From Pseudovibrio denitrificans JCM 12308 (GTDB taxonomy: Bacteria > Pseudomonadota > Alphaproteobacteria > Rhizobiales > Stappiaceae): 64,000 bases of DNA. This document shows positions 1 through 8,403 of this stretch, piece after piece; positions within the stretch are counted from its first letter, which is position 1, and each line of letters begins with the position of its first letter. A program made the translations under genes and the position numbers. The notes under the pieces are model-generated. The model saw only the letters and a program-made list of their open reading frames with translations, did no database searches and was not told where the DNA came from. Where the stretch lies: NCBI RefSeq assembly GCF_001310815.1, contig NZ_BAZK01000019.1, forward strand, positions 45,038 through 109,037, read 5' to 3'.

Positions 1-2
1 TT

Positions 3-344
3 GTGCAGGGCATGGGTTGGCTGACCACGGAAGAGCTGTGGTTTGATGACGCCGGACGTCTGCGGACCCATGCGCCGTCCACCTACAAAATTCCTACGGC
101 TTCTGATGTGCCGGAGGAGTTCAACGTTTCTCTTTACGAGAGTGAGGGAAATCCGGAGCCGACGATTTATCGATCCAAGGCTGTTGGTGAGCCCCCCTTG
201 ATGCTGCCAATCTCGGTTTTCTGCGCAATCAATGATGCCATTGCAAGCCTGAACAAGGGCGTTCTGCCTAAACTGGACGCACCTGCAACGCCTGAAGCGA
301 TCTTGAAAGCTGTCAAAGCGATCAAGGCCGGAGAGGAGGGCTAA
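3..344 (+). CDS. xdhB: Xanthine dehydrogenase large subunit, C-terminal end (partial)
   Basis: This is the last 114 codons or so of a molybdopterin-binding xanthine dehydrogenase large subunit; the gene begins left of the window. The enzyme oxidises hypoxanthine and xanthine to urate in the cytoplasm. The sequence opens in the family's GMGWLTTEEL segment and contains SKAVGEPPL, a stretch near the molybdenum site in this family, followed by the usual short C-terminal tail with alternating Ala, Lys and Ile. The reading frame is open to the window edge. It ends directly against xdhC, so the two are co-transcribed, and the downstream urate genes support the assignment. Confidence 0.88.
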   Translation: MQGMGWLTTEELWFDDAGRLRTHAPSTYKIPTASDVPEEFNVSLYESEGNPEPTIYRSKAVGEPPLMLPISVFCAINDAIASLNKGVLPKLDAPATPEAILKAVKAIKAGEEG

Positions 345-1328
345 ATGCTGGTCTGGGGTGAAGTTCTGTCTGCTCTGGATGCTGCTGGTCAATGTGTACT
401 GGTGAGCATCATCAAAGTTGCCGGATCATCTCCCCGTGAAGCTGGTGCACGCATGGTTGTGCGTCCGGATATGTCGTTCAAAGGGACCATTGGTGGTGGT
501 CGTCTTGAATATGACGTTTTGCATGAAGCAGTTTCATTGATGAAGAATGGCGGCCCGGCCTTCCAGACACGCCCCTTCGCTCTTGGTCCCGACCTTGGGC
601 AGTGCTGCGGCGGGCGGGTTGAAATCGCATTTGAGCAATTTGATCTCAATTATCGTGGTCGTGCACAAGATTTTTCCACACAAGAAGGGGTGGGAATTTT
701 TTCAACGACTGCAAATACTTGCAGTTCTGGACCCCTTGAAAGGCACGTATTACCCCCTGCAATGGAGGACCCGAATTCCGCTGAAATTGTTTTAAATCAA
801 GGCAAATTGACGGAGAGGTTCGGGGAGGATAGACCACATCTGTATCTGTTTGGAGCTGGCCATGTGGGTAAGGCTTTGGTGCTTGCGATGGCACCTTTGG
901 GCTTCAAGATCACCTGGATCGATGAACGGCGCGAAATTTTTCCCAAATATGTGCCTTCCAATATTCGCTGCATTCATCTAAATGAGCCTCAAGTCATCGT
1001 AAAGAACCTTGAGCCGGGAAACTATGTCATCGTAATGACCCATGATCACAAGCGTGATCATGCTATAGTAGATGCCGCTGTTCGTAGAACCGATCTGGCA
1101 TTTATTGGATTGATAGGCAGTGCAACTAAGCGCGCGCGAACACTTAAACGGTTCAAAGACTCCGGAATATCGGAGGCGCACAGCAAACAGCTTGTTTGTC
1201 CGGTCGGAATTACTGAGATTAAAAGCAAAAAGCCGTCTGATATTGCAATTTCCATTGCCGCTCAACTCCTAGTGGTAAAGGAAGAACAAGCCAGCAATGC
1301 TCAGGGAGGTTATCGTTTTGCTTCTTAG
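345..1328 (+). CDS. xdhC: XdhC, molybdenum cofactor insertion chaperone for xanthine dehydrogenase
   Basis: XdhC binds the molybdenum cofactor, promotes its sulfuration and delivers it to the XdhB subunit. The 327-residue protein has the XdhC/CoxI N-terminal domain (SSPREAG at 28-34, GTIGGG near 48, LGQCCGGRVE at 84-93) and a C-terminal Rossmann-type domain starting with FGAGHVG around 169-175. The ATG follows the xdhB stop codon immediately and is preceded by a strong GAGAGGAG ribosome site inside the end of xdhB. The length is ordinary for the family. It lies between xdhB and a purine-type ABC transporter, which fits xanthine use. Confidence 0.93.
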   Translation: MLVWGEVLSALDAAGQCVLVSIIKVAGSSPREAGARMVVRPDMSFKGTIGGGRLEYDVLHEAVSLMKNGGPAFQTRPFALGPDLGQCCGGRVEIAFEQFDLNYRGRAQDFSTQEGVGIFSTTANTCSSGPLERHVLPPAMEDPNSAEIVLNQGKLTERFGEDRPHLYLFGAGHVGKALVLAMAPLGFKITWIDERREIFPKYVPSNIRCIHLNEPQVIVKNLEPGNYVIVMTHDHKRDHAIVDAAVRRTDLAFIGLIGSATKRARTLKRFKDSGISEAHSKQLVCPVGITEIKSKKPSDIAISIAAQLLVVKEEQASNAQGGYRFAS

Positions 1329-1381
1329 GTTCAAGGAGAACGTCTTGATCTGATTTTTATGTTGGGGGAACGGGTAACACG

Positions 1382-2973
1382 ATGGAAAATGAGCAGAGGT
1401 CCGGCCCGGTGACAGGGGGCGAGGATCTCATAGAAGCCAAGGGTATTACTAAGCGATTTGGTGATATTCTAGCGAACGACAATGTCGATCTCGTCATCAA
1501 GCAAGGTGAAATCCATGCGTTGCTTGGCGAAAACGGAGCGGGCAAGTCCACGCTCGTGAAAATACTCTACGGCGCCCTTGAACCGGGTGCGGGAGAGATC
1601 CTCTGGAAGGGGAAACGCGTTTCAATCTCAAATCCTGCTGCTGCCCGTAAACTGGGTGTTGGTATGGTGTTCCAGCACTTCTCGCTGTTTGAAGCGCTGA
1701 GTGTGGTTGAGAATATCGCACTGGCCTTGCCTAAAGGCGAAAAAATCGAGGCTCTTTCCAAGCGTATCACTGAGGTTTCCCAAAAGTATGGCCTGCCTCT
1801 TGATCCTGCAGCACTGGTTGCAGATCTGCCGGTTGGCATCCGTCAGCGTATTGAAATTGTACGTTGCCTTTTGCAGAACCCCAGCCTCATTATCATGGAT
1901 GAGCCGACATCCGTTCTGACACCGCAAGAAGCGGATCAGCTTTTCATCACACTCCAGCGTCTAGCCTCTGAAGGTTGTGCGATCCTTTACATCTCTCACC
2001 GTTTGGAAGAGGTGAAGAAGATCTGTCATAACGCGACGATCATGCGTCATGGCCGTGTAGTGGGTGGATGTGATCCTGCTGTTGAGACACCAGCCAGCCT
2101 TGCTCGCATGATGGTGGGTGGTGACGTGCATGATATCACTGCAGGTGCTACCGAAGCTCAGCCGGGTGATGTGATGCTTAAGTTGCGCAACCTGTCTATT
2201 CCATCGGACGGTGCATTCGGCATTGAGCTGAAGAACGTCAACATGGATCTGCGCGGCGGTGAGATTGTTGCCATTGCTGGTATTGCGGCAAACGGCCAGA
2301 GTGAGCTGTTTGATGCGATCTCCGGCGAGACGCAGGTGAAAGACGCTTATGCCGTTGAGATCTGCGGTGTGCCGGTTGGCAAGCGCAAGATCAACGACCG
2401 CCGCCTGCTGGGCTCCGCTTTCGTTCCTGAAGAGCGTTTGGGACATGGCGCGGTGCCGGGCTTTGTTCTTTCCGACAACATTCTGCTGACCCGCTACAAG
2501 TCTGATCCTGAGCTCATCAAGCATGGCATGCTCAATCAGAAGCTTGCAGGGGAAATGGAAAAGCGCATCACCGTTTCTTACGATGTGCGCATGTCCCATG
2601 ACAATCCTGAGGCGCGGTCGCTCTCTGGCGGTAACCTGCAGAAGTTTGTGGTTGGCCGTGAGCTGGACCGGGTGCCGAAAGTGCTGGTGATCAACCAGCC
2701 GACCTGGGGTGTTGATGCAGGTGCAGCAGCGCTGATCCGTCAGGCGATCATTGATCTGGCGCGTGGTGGTTCTGCTGTTCTGGTGATCTCTCAGGATCTG
2801 GATGAGATCTATGAGGTTGCGGATCGTATTGCTGTTATTTCCCGTGGTGAACTTTCTCCGGCAGAGCTTCTGCTGAGATGACACGTGAGAAGATCGGTCT
2901 TCTAATGGCCGGTATGGGTGAAGGAAAACCTTCTTCTTCCCCGGAAAAAGCGGGAGAAACCCATGCGCATTGA
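1382..2973 (+). CDS. BMP-type nucleoside/purine ABC transporter ATPase (frameshifted near the C-terminus)
   Basis: This is the double-ATPase component of a BmpA/NupA/YufO-type importer for nucleosides or purine bases. The first ATPase half has Walker A GENGAGKST at about 49-57 and Walker B LIIMDEPTS; the second half carries the signature LSGGNLQKF. As written, the first frame stops at 2879-2881 after SPAELLLR. The next frame continues with TREKIGLLMAGM, the conserved C-terminal motif of this family, and stops at 2971-2973. That end overlaps the permease start by 11 bases, as expected in this operon type. One missing C around 2867 (GAGCCTTCT read as GAGCTTCT) would restore the gene. The rest matches the family. 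Confidence 0.87.
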
Positions 2974-4051
2974 GCTTGAAAAACGCGCTGAACACTCTCA
3001 GCTGATGACCGTTGTTTCGCCGCTGATTGCGATTGGTCTTACACTTGTGTGTGGCTCCATCCTGTTCATCAGCATGGGCTACAATCCGGTTGAAGCGCTT
3101 TACGCGTATTTCATTGAGCCGCTGACAACCAGCTGGTCCATTGAAGAGCTGCTGGTAAAAGCAGGGCCGCTGGTTCTGATCGCGGTTGGCTTGTCCGTCT
3201 GCTTCCTTTCCAACTCCTGGAACATTGGTGCAGAAGGTCAGTTCACCATGGGTGCGCTGGCTGGGTCCATCATTCCGGTGCTGTTTTATGACTTCACCAG
3301 TCCGCTGGCGCTGCCGCTGATGGTGCTGATGGGCATTCTGGGCGGTATGGCCTGGGCGTCTATTCCGGCATTCCTGAAGGTTCGCTTTGGCACCAATGAG
3401 ATCCTCACCAGCCTGATGCTGGTTTACATCGCCCAGTACATTCTCGACTTCCTTGTGCGTGGTCCATGGCGTGATCCTGAGGGCTTCAACTTCCCGGAAA
3501 GCCGTATCTTCGATGCTGCACATGTGCTGCCGAAGATCGGTGAGGGACGTTTGCACATCGGTATGATCTTTGCCGTTGTTGCCGTTCTCGTTGTCTGGTG
3601 GATGCTTTCCCGCACACTGAAGGGCTTTGAGATCAAGGTGATGGGTGAAACCCCACGTGCCGGTCGTTTTGCTGGTTTCTCCGGCAATGGTGTTGTGTGG
3701 TTCGGGTTCCTTGTTTCCGGCGGTCTGGCTGGACTTGCAGGTATGGCGGAAGTTTCCGGATCCATTGAGCAGCTGACGCCTGTTATCTCTCCGGGCTACG
3801 GCTTTACGGCGATTATCGTAGCGTTTCTTGGACGTCTGAATCCGATCGGCATTCTGTTTGCTGGTTTGCTGCTGGGGCTTTCCTATATCGGCGGCGAGTC
3901 TGCGCAGGTGAGCTTGGGCCTGACCGATAAGGTGACCCGTGTGTTTCAGGGCATGTTGCTGTTCTTCGTGCTCGCGTGTGACACGCTCATTCTTTACAAG
4001 TTCAAGATTGTTTCCAACGCGAAGGGCGTGAAGGAGGCAGCCAATGTCTGA
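2963..4051 (+). CDS. BMP-type ABC transporter permease 1
   Basis: Inner-membrane permease of the nucleoside/purine importer (YufP/NupB-like, BPD_transp_2 family). It has about eight to ten hydrophobic segments and the family blocks NSWNIGAEGQFTMGA and GTNEILTSLMLVYIA. I place the start at 2963 (MRIELEKR), which has the ribosome site GGGAGA and overlaps the repaired ATPase end; an upstream ATG at 2918 in the same frame would add 15 basic residues and lacks this spacing. It overlaps permease 2 by 8 bases, which indicates translational coupling. Confidence 0.9.
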   Translation: MRIELEKRAEHSQLMTVVSPLIAIGLTLVCGSILFISMGYNPVEALYAYFIEPLTTSWSIEELLVKAGPLVLIAVGLSVCFLSNSWNIGAEGQFTMGALAGSIIPVLFYDFTSPLALPLMVLMGILGGMAWASIPAFLKVRFGTNEILTSLMLVYIAQYILDFLVRGPWRDPEGFNFPESRIFDAAHVLPKIGEGRLHIGMIFAVVAVLVVWWMLSRTLKGFEIKVMGETPRAGRFAGFSGNGVVWFGFLVSGGLAGLAGMAEVSGSIEQLTPVISPGYGFTAIIVAFLGRLNPIGILFAGLLLGLSYIGGESAQVSLGLTDKVTRVFQGMLLFFVLACDTLILYKFKIVSNAKGVKEAANV

Positions 4052-4973
4052 TCTTTCCATGATTGAAGCTGTTCTTCTGACAATCATCACTGCCTCCACA
4101 CCGCTGCTGCTTGCTGCAATCGGTGAGTTGGTGGTGGAACGCTCTGGCGTGCTGAACCTTGGCGTTGAAGGCATGATGATCGTTGGCGCTGTGATGGGCT
4201 TTGCAGCCACGCAGGCGACCGGCTCTCCTTACATTGGTATCCTCGCTGCGATGATCTCTGGCGTTGCCATGAGCGTTCTGTTCGGCTTCCTGACGCTGAA
4301 CCTGATGACCAATCAGGTGGCGACGGGCCTTGCTCTGACCATTCTGGGCCTCGGGCTTTCGGGTATGATCGGGGAAGCGTTTATTGGTCAGCCAGGCATC
4401 AGCTTGAAGCCGATTGCTATTCCGGGTCTATCTGCCATCCCGTTCATCGGGCCGCTGCTGTTTAATCAGGATATTCTGGTTTACGCCTCTTATGCTCTGG
4501 TGATTGCGGTTTACTTTGTGCTGTTCAAGTCCCGTACGGGTCTGATCATCCGTGCCGTTGGCGACAACCATGGCTCTGCTCACTCCCTCGGTTACTCTGT
4601 GATCAAGGTGCGGTATTTGGCGGTAATGTTTGGCGGTGCGTGTTCCGGTCTGGCTGGGGCTTACCTATCGCTGATCTATACACCGCAGTGGGTTGAGGGC
4701 ATGACTGCTGGTCGTGGCTGGATCGCGCTGGCTCTGGTGGTGTTTGCAAGCTGGCGTCCGGCGCGGGTGCTGGTGGGGGCTTACCTGTTTGGTGCGGTTT
4801 CCATTTTGCAGTTCCACGCGCAGGCAGCTGGCATCGGGTTGCCGACACAGTTCATGTCTGCCCTGCCGTATCTGGCGACCATCATCGTGCTGATCATGAT
4901 TTCGCGTAACAAGACACTTGCCAAGGTGAATACACCTGCATGTCTTGGAAAGCCTTTTGTGCCTGATCGCTAA
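4044..4973 (+). CDS. BMP-type ABC transporter permease 2
   Basis: The second inner-membrane permease of the importer (YufQ/NupC-like), 309 residues. It shows multiple membrane segments and the family motifs ERSGVLNLGVEGMM near the N-terminus and NQVATGLALTILGLGLSG. It would form a heterodimeric channel with the preceding permease and be powered by the upstream ATPase. The start overlaps the previous stop by 8 bases. The 370-base gap to the binding-protein gene suggests that the latter has its own promoter. Confidence 0.9.
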   Translation: MSDLSMIEAVLLTIITASTPLLLAAIGELVVERSGVLNLGVEGMMIVGAVMGFAATQATGSPYIGILAAMISGVAMSVLFGFLTLNLMTNQVATGLALTILGLGLSGMIGEAFIGQPGISLKPIAIPGLSAIPFIGPLLFNQDILVYASYALVIAVYFVLFKSRTGLIIRAVGDNHGSAHSLGYSVIKVRYLAVMFGGACSGLAGAYLSLIYTPQWVEGMTAGRGWIALALVVFASWRPARVLVGAYLFGAVSILQFHAQAAGIGLPTQFMSALPYLATIIVLIMISRNKTLAKVNTPACLGKPFVPDR

Positions 4974-5344
4974 GAAAAACCTGATTTGACCAATGTGCTC
5001 ATAGTAGACATTGGTCAAATTGCCAATATTTCGACCTTCGTATACATGAGGGCGAGAGAACGAAGATAACAGAGACCTTGATCTCTGAGTGCAAATAACA
5101 CGGCTCACCGTTGCACAGATCGCGGAAACCTGCCCGCACTCGAATAAAAGATCGCATCTACATGCGAGATACAACAAAGCAGGAAACAACTTGATAGCGC
5201 ACAGATGCGCAGAACGACCTTCTGGTTTGTTCCTATCGTGTTTGCTTGGCGCCGTCGTTCACATAGTTCTCTGGTGCATTTCACCGCGCTTATTAGGGTG
5301 TTGCGTGGCTGGAATGCAGGTTAACCTATAAAGGGGAGCGCACA
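4974..5344 (+). promoter_or_regulatory. Gap and probable promoter/operator region before the binding-protein gene
   Basis: No credible gene lies in these 371 bases. The region contains the long palindrome described separately at 4984-5020 and ends with a strong ribosome site, AAGGGGAG, about 8 bases before the ATG at 5345. A short ORF covering part of the region has no family resemblance. A promoter here is inferred from the gap and from the usual need for excess binding protein. Confidence 0.5.
4984..5020. repeat. Perfect 13-bp inverted repeat, candidate operator
   Basis: The arms ATTTGACCAATGT (4984-4996) and ACATTGGTCAAAT (5008-5020) are perfectly complementary and separated by 11 bases. 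The stem is not GC-rich and no T-run follows, so it does not look like an intrinsic terminator. It begins 11 bases after the permease stop and lies about 325 bases before the binding-protein gene. TTGACCAA/TTGGTCAA half-sites would suit a dimeric regulator; which one is unknown. Confidence 0.6.
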
Positions 5345-6418
5345 ATGCGCAGTATCTTCAAACTGGCAGCGACAGCTGCAGTTGCACTTGGTCTTTCCGC
5401 TGGGGCTTCAAATGCTGCTGATCCACTGAAAGTGGGCTTCATTTACGTTGGTCCTGTTTCTGATCACGGCTGGTCTTACCAGCACGATCAGGGTCGTCAG
5501 GCAATTGAAAAGCACTTTGGCGACAAAGTTGAAACCACCTACATCGAGAGCGTGCCAGAAGGTGCGGATGCTGAGCGCGCGATTGAGCGTCTGGCTCGCT
5601 CCGGTCACGAGCTGATCTTCACCACTTCTTTCGGTTACATGAACCCAACCCTGAAGGTTGCGCGTAAGTTCCCAAAAGTGAAGTTTGAGCACGCAACTGG
5701 CTACAAGCAGGCGAAGAACGTTTCTTCTTACGGCGCTCGCTTCTATGAAGGCCGTTATGTTCTGGGTCAGATCGCTGCAAAGATCTCCAAGTCCGGCACT
5801 GCTGGTTACATCGGTTCCTTCCCGATCCCTGAAGTTGTGCGCGGCATCAACTCCTTCATGCTGGGTGCGCAGTCTGTTAATCCAGACTTCAAGATCAAAA
5901 CCATCTGGGTGAACTCCTGGTACGATCCGGGCCGTGAAGCAGATGCTGCGAAAGCACTGATTGACCAGGGCGTTGACATCATGGTTCAGCACACTGACTC
6001 CCCAGCGCCTCTGCAGGTTGCTGAAGAGCGTGGCATCATGGGCTTTGGTCAGGCTTCCGACATGATCAAGTTTGCGCCTAAGGCTCAGGCAACTGCGATC
6101 ATTGACGACTGGTCCGCTTACTACATCTCCCGCGTTCAGGCGGTTATGGATGGTAACTGGAAAGGCCAGGACACCTGGGGTGGTCTGGATGCAGACATGG
6201 TTCACATGGCTCCGTTCACCAACATCCCACAGGATGTTGCAGATGAAGCAGCTAAAACTCTTGCAGCTATCAAGTCTGGTGAGCTGAAGCCATTTACTGG
6301 TCCAATCACCAAGCAGGATGGTTCTGAGTTCCTGAAAGCTGGCGAAACCGCTGATGATGGTGCACTGCTGTCCATGAACTTCTACGTGAAGGGCATCGAC
6401 GACCAGCTGCCTAAATAA
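5345..6418 (+). CDS. BMP-family periplasmic purine/nucleoside-binding protein
   Basis: Substrate-binding protein of the ABC importer, 357 residues. It has a signal peptide with cleavage expected after about residue 24 (SAGASNA, then ADPLKVGF). The mature start KVGFIYVGPVSDHGW is typical of the BMP (PnrA-like) family, as are the periplasmic-binding fold segments ATGYKQAKNVSSYGARFYEG and DPGREADAAKALIDQG. Members bind nucleosides, and some bind purine bases or related compounds. Its place among xdh, puuD and uraD makes xanthine, urate or a purine nucleoside likely ligands, but the exact ligand cannot be read from the sequence. Confidence 0.92.
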   Translation: MRSIFKLAATAAVALGLSAGASNAADPLKVGFIYVGPVSDHGWSYQHDQGRQAIEKHFGDKVETTYIESVPEGADAERAIERLARSGHELIFTTSFGYMNPTLKVARKFPKVKFEHATGYKQAKNVSSYGARFYEGRYVLGQIAAKISKSGTAGYIGSFPIPEVVRGINSFMLGAQSVNPDFKIKTIWVNSWYDPGREADAAKALIDQGVDIMVQHTDSPAPLQVAEERGIMGFGQASDMIKFAPKAQATAIIDDWSAYYISRVQAVMDGNWKGQDTWGGLDADMVHMAPFTNIPQDVADEAAKTLAAIKSGELKPFTGPITKQDGSEFLKAGETADDGALLSMNFYVKGIDDQLPK

Positions 6419-6437
6419 GCCCAGCGCTTAATTTTTC

Positions 6438-6504
6438 GGAGAGCGCCGCACTATTTTCATGGCGCTCTCCTACGATTTTCGCAGTGGGGGTAAGCTCCCA
6501 CTGC
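6438..6504. terminator. Two tandem hairpins between the binding-protein gene and puuD
   Basis: The first hairpin has perfect 10-bp arms, GGAGAGCGCC (6438-6447) and GGCGCTCTCC (6461-6470). The second has 8-bp arms, GCAGTGGG (6481-6488) and CCCACTGC (6497-6504). Only short T-stretches follow, so they may protect mRNA ends or attenuate transcription rather than stop it fully. They sit 36 bases before the puuD start. Confidence 0.5.
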
Positions 6505-6539
6505 CTACGCATTTCAATTGAACTTAAAAGAACAAGACA

Positions 6540-7718
6540 ATGACAGCCACGTTCCTTAGTGAATGGCTCAATCTGCTTTTCCGCTGGTTTCACTTGATAG
6601 TGGGCGTAGCCTGGATTGGGACATCGTTTTACTTCATCGCTCTCGACCTTTCCTTGCGCAAACGGGAAGGGCAGGCACAGGGCATCTTTGGCAGCGCATG
6701 GGAAGTCCATGGCGGCGGGTTCTACCATGTTGAGAAATACATGGTTGCGCCAAAAGAACTGCCCAAAGACCTGATCTGGTACAAATGGGATGCCTATCTG
6801 ACCTGGGTGTCAGGTTTTGCTCTTCTAACGGTTCAATACTACTTCAACGCAACGGTTTACCTCATTGATCCGGAAGTCATGAAACTTCTGCCATCTGAGG
6901 CTGTTGCAATCTCCATTGCGTCTCTGGCATTTGGCTGGGTGGTGTATGATCGCCTGTGCCGGTCTCCCATTGGAAAGAACACACCACTGCTGGCCGCGTG
7001 CCTGCTGGTGATCATTCTGGGTGCGACCTACGGTTATTCTCAGGTCTTTTCTGGCCGTGGGGTTCTCATTCATGTTGGTGCGTTGATCGGCACGTTTATG
7101 GCCTTCAACGTGTTCATGGTGATCATTCCGAACCAGAAGAAGATTACTGCAGACTTGCTTGCAGGGCGTGAGCCTGATGCAGCGCTTGGCCTGATTGGCA
7201 AGCAGCGCTCGGTTCACAATAACTATCTGACCTTGCCTGTTCTTTTGATGATGGTTTCCAACCACTATCCATTGCTGACAGGACACAGTCAGCCGGTGCT
7301 AGTGGTGGCGCTGATCCTGGTGATGGGCGGTATGGTACGCCACTTCATCAACCGTCATGATGCTCATGACAACTTCGCCAATTTCTGGTGGGCACTGCCT
7401 GCTGCTGCTGTCAGTCTGATTGCTGCGGTGATTGTGACAACACCGGCCAAGCTGGGTGGTGATGTTGCCGTCTCAGATACGCAGGCACTGCAAATTGCGC
7501 AGGCTCATTGTGCAAGCTGTCATAGCGCATCGCCGACCAACGAGGCCTTTACCGAAGCGCCAAAGAACATTGAACTGGATAGCGTTGCTGATTTGCGCCG
7601 CTATGACACCTTGATCATGGCGCAAGCGGTTCGCTCTAACGCCATGCCTTTGGGCAATGAGACTGGGATGACCAAGCACGAGCGTGAGCTGCTTGGTGCC
7701 TGGCTGCAAGCGCACTGA
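6540..7718 (+). CDS. puuD: PuuD, membrane urate hydroxylase with C-terminal cytochrome c domain
   Basis: PuuD oxidises urate to 5-hydroxyisourate at the inner membrane, passing electrons through a haem c. The 392-residue protein has an N-terminal urate-oxidase membrane domain with about eight helices (FRWFHLIVGVAWIGTSFYF, then the FGSAWEVHGGGFYHVEKY loop). A short cytochrome c domain follows, with CASCH at about 324-328 and a likely methionine ligand in NAMP near 369. This fusion is diagnostic of PuuD. It is followed 9 bases later by uraD. A gene for 5-hydroxyisourate hydrolase is not in the window. Confidence 0.95.
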   Translation: MTATFLSEWLNLLFRWFHLIVGVAWIGTSFYFIALDLSLRKREGQAQGIFGSAWEVHGGGFYHVEKYMVAPKELPKDLIWYKWDAYLTWVSGFALLTVQYYFNATVYLIDPEVMKLLPSEAVAISIASLAFGWVVYDRLCRSPIGKNTPLLAACLLVIILGATYGYSQVFSGRGVLIHVGALIGTFMAFNVFMVIIPNQKKITADLLAGREPDAALGLIGKQRSVHNNYLTLPVLLMMVSNHYPLLTGHSQPVLVVALILVMGGMVRHFINRHDAHDNFANFWWALPAAAVSLIAAVIVTTPAKLGGDVAVSDTQALQIAQAHCASCHSASPTNEAFTEAPKNIELDSVADLRRYDTLIMAQAVRSNAMPLGNETGMTKHERELLGAWLQAH

Positions 7719-7727
7719 GGTGGTGGG

Positions 7728-8264
7728 ATGACGACATATTCTCTGGAGGAGGTGAACCAGTTCACGCTGGACACCTTTACCGAGGTGTTTGGTAATGTGG
7801 CTGAGCATTCTCCCTGGGTGGCTGTGGTTGCGCACCGGGAGGCGCCATATGGGTCTCGTGAGGCTCTGATTGAAGCGTTTGCCAGTTCTCTGCAAGAGGC
7901 TGAGGAAGATGCTCAGCTGGCTCTGATCCGCGCACATCCGGATTTGGCGGGCAAAGCTGCCCGGGCTGGAGAAATGGCTGAGGCCTCCGTGAACGAACAG
8001 GCCGGGGCCGGTCTGGATCAGCTGACAGACGCTGAGTATGAGCAGTTCACCCAGCTTAACGATGCTTACAAATCCAGTTATGGCTTTCCCTTCATTTTTG
8101 CTGTGAAAGGTGCGACCAAGCACCAGATTCTAGCAGCTTTTGAGCAGCGCCTGCAAAACTCTGCAGCAGATGAGTTTGTGGAGGCTCTACATCAGATCTG
8201 CCGTATTTTCCGGTTCCGCCTGGAGGATCTGGTTTCAGATGAGCAGAGCGCCGTTAGCTCCTGA
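7728..8264 (+). CDS. uraD: 2-oxo-4-hydroxy-4-carboxy-5-ureidoimidazoline (OHCU) decarboxylase
   Basis: UraD decarboxylates OHCU to S-allantoin, the last step of urate-to-allantoin conversion. The 178-residue protein has all the family marks: RAHPDLAGKAA, with the histidine thought to act in catalysis, then SVNEQAGAGLD, YGFPFIFAVKG and a C-terminal helix ending EALHQICRIFRFRLEDLV. It starts 9 bases after puuD in the same operon, so the two work in sequence. An ATG with GGTGGG just upstream is used. Confidence 0.95.
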   Translation: MTTYSLEEVNQFTLDTFTEVFGNVAEHSPWVAVVAHREAPYGSREALIEAFASSLQEAEEDAQLALIRAHPDLAGKAARAGEMAEASVNEQAGAGLDQLTDAEYEQFTQLNDAYKSSYGFPFIFAVKGATKHQILAAFEQRLQNSAADEFVEALHQICRIFRFRLEDLVSDEQSAVSS

Positions 8265-8403
8265 TCCGATCTGACTTGCCTTTCCTACAGTTACGTAATG
8301 GGCAGTAATCCACCGGAACATGAGGGTGCGCAAAATAAGAGGCTTGCAACCATCATCGTTATCCTTTGGATTAGCGAGACTATGAAATTCAAGGGGAGCG
8401 TTC

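Noticed and set aside
1961..4210. A 749-codon open frame on the minus strand
   Set aside because: It lies wholly antisense to the ABC ATPase and permease genes, is rich in His, Arg and Gln, and has no family resemblance. It is a shadow of biased codon use in the real genes.
5408..6205. A 265-codon open frame on the minus strand
   Set aside because: It is antisense to the well-supported BMP binding-protein gene and has no recognisable domain.
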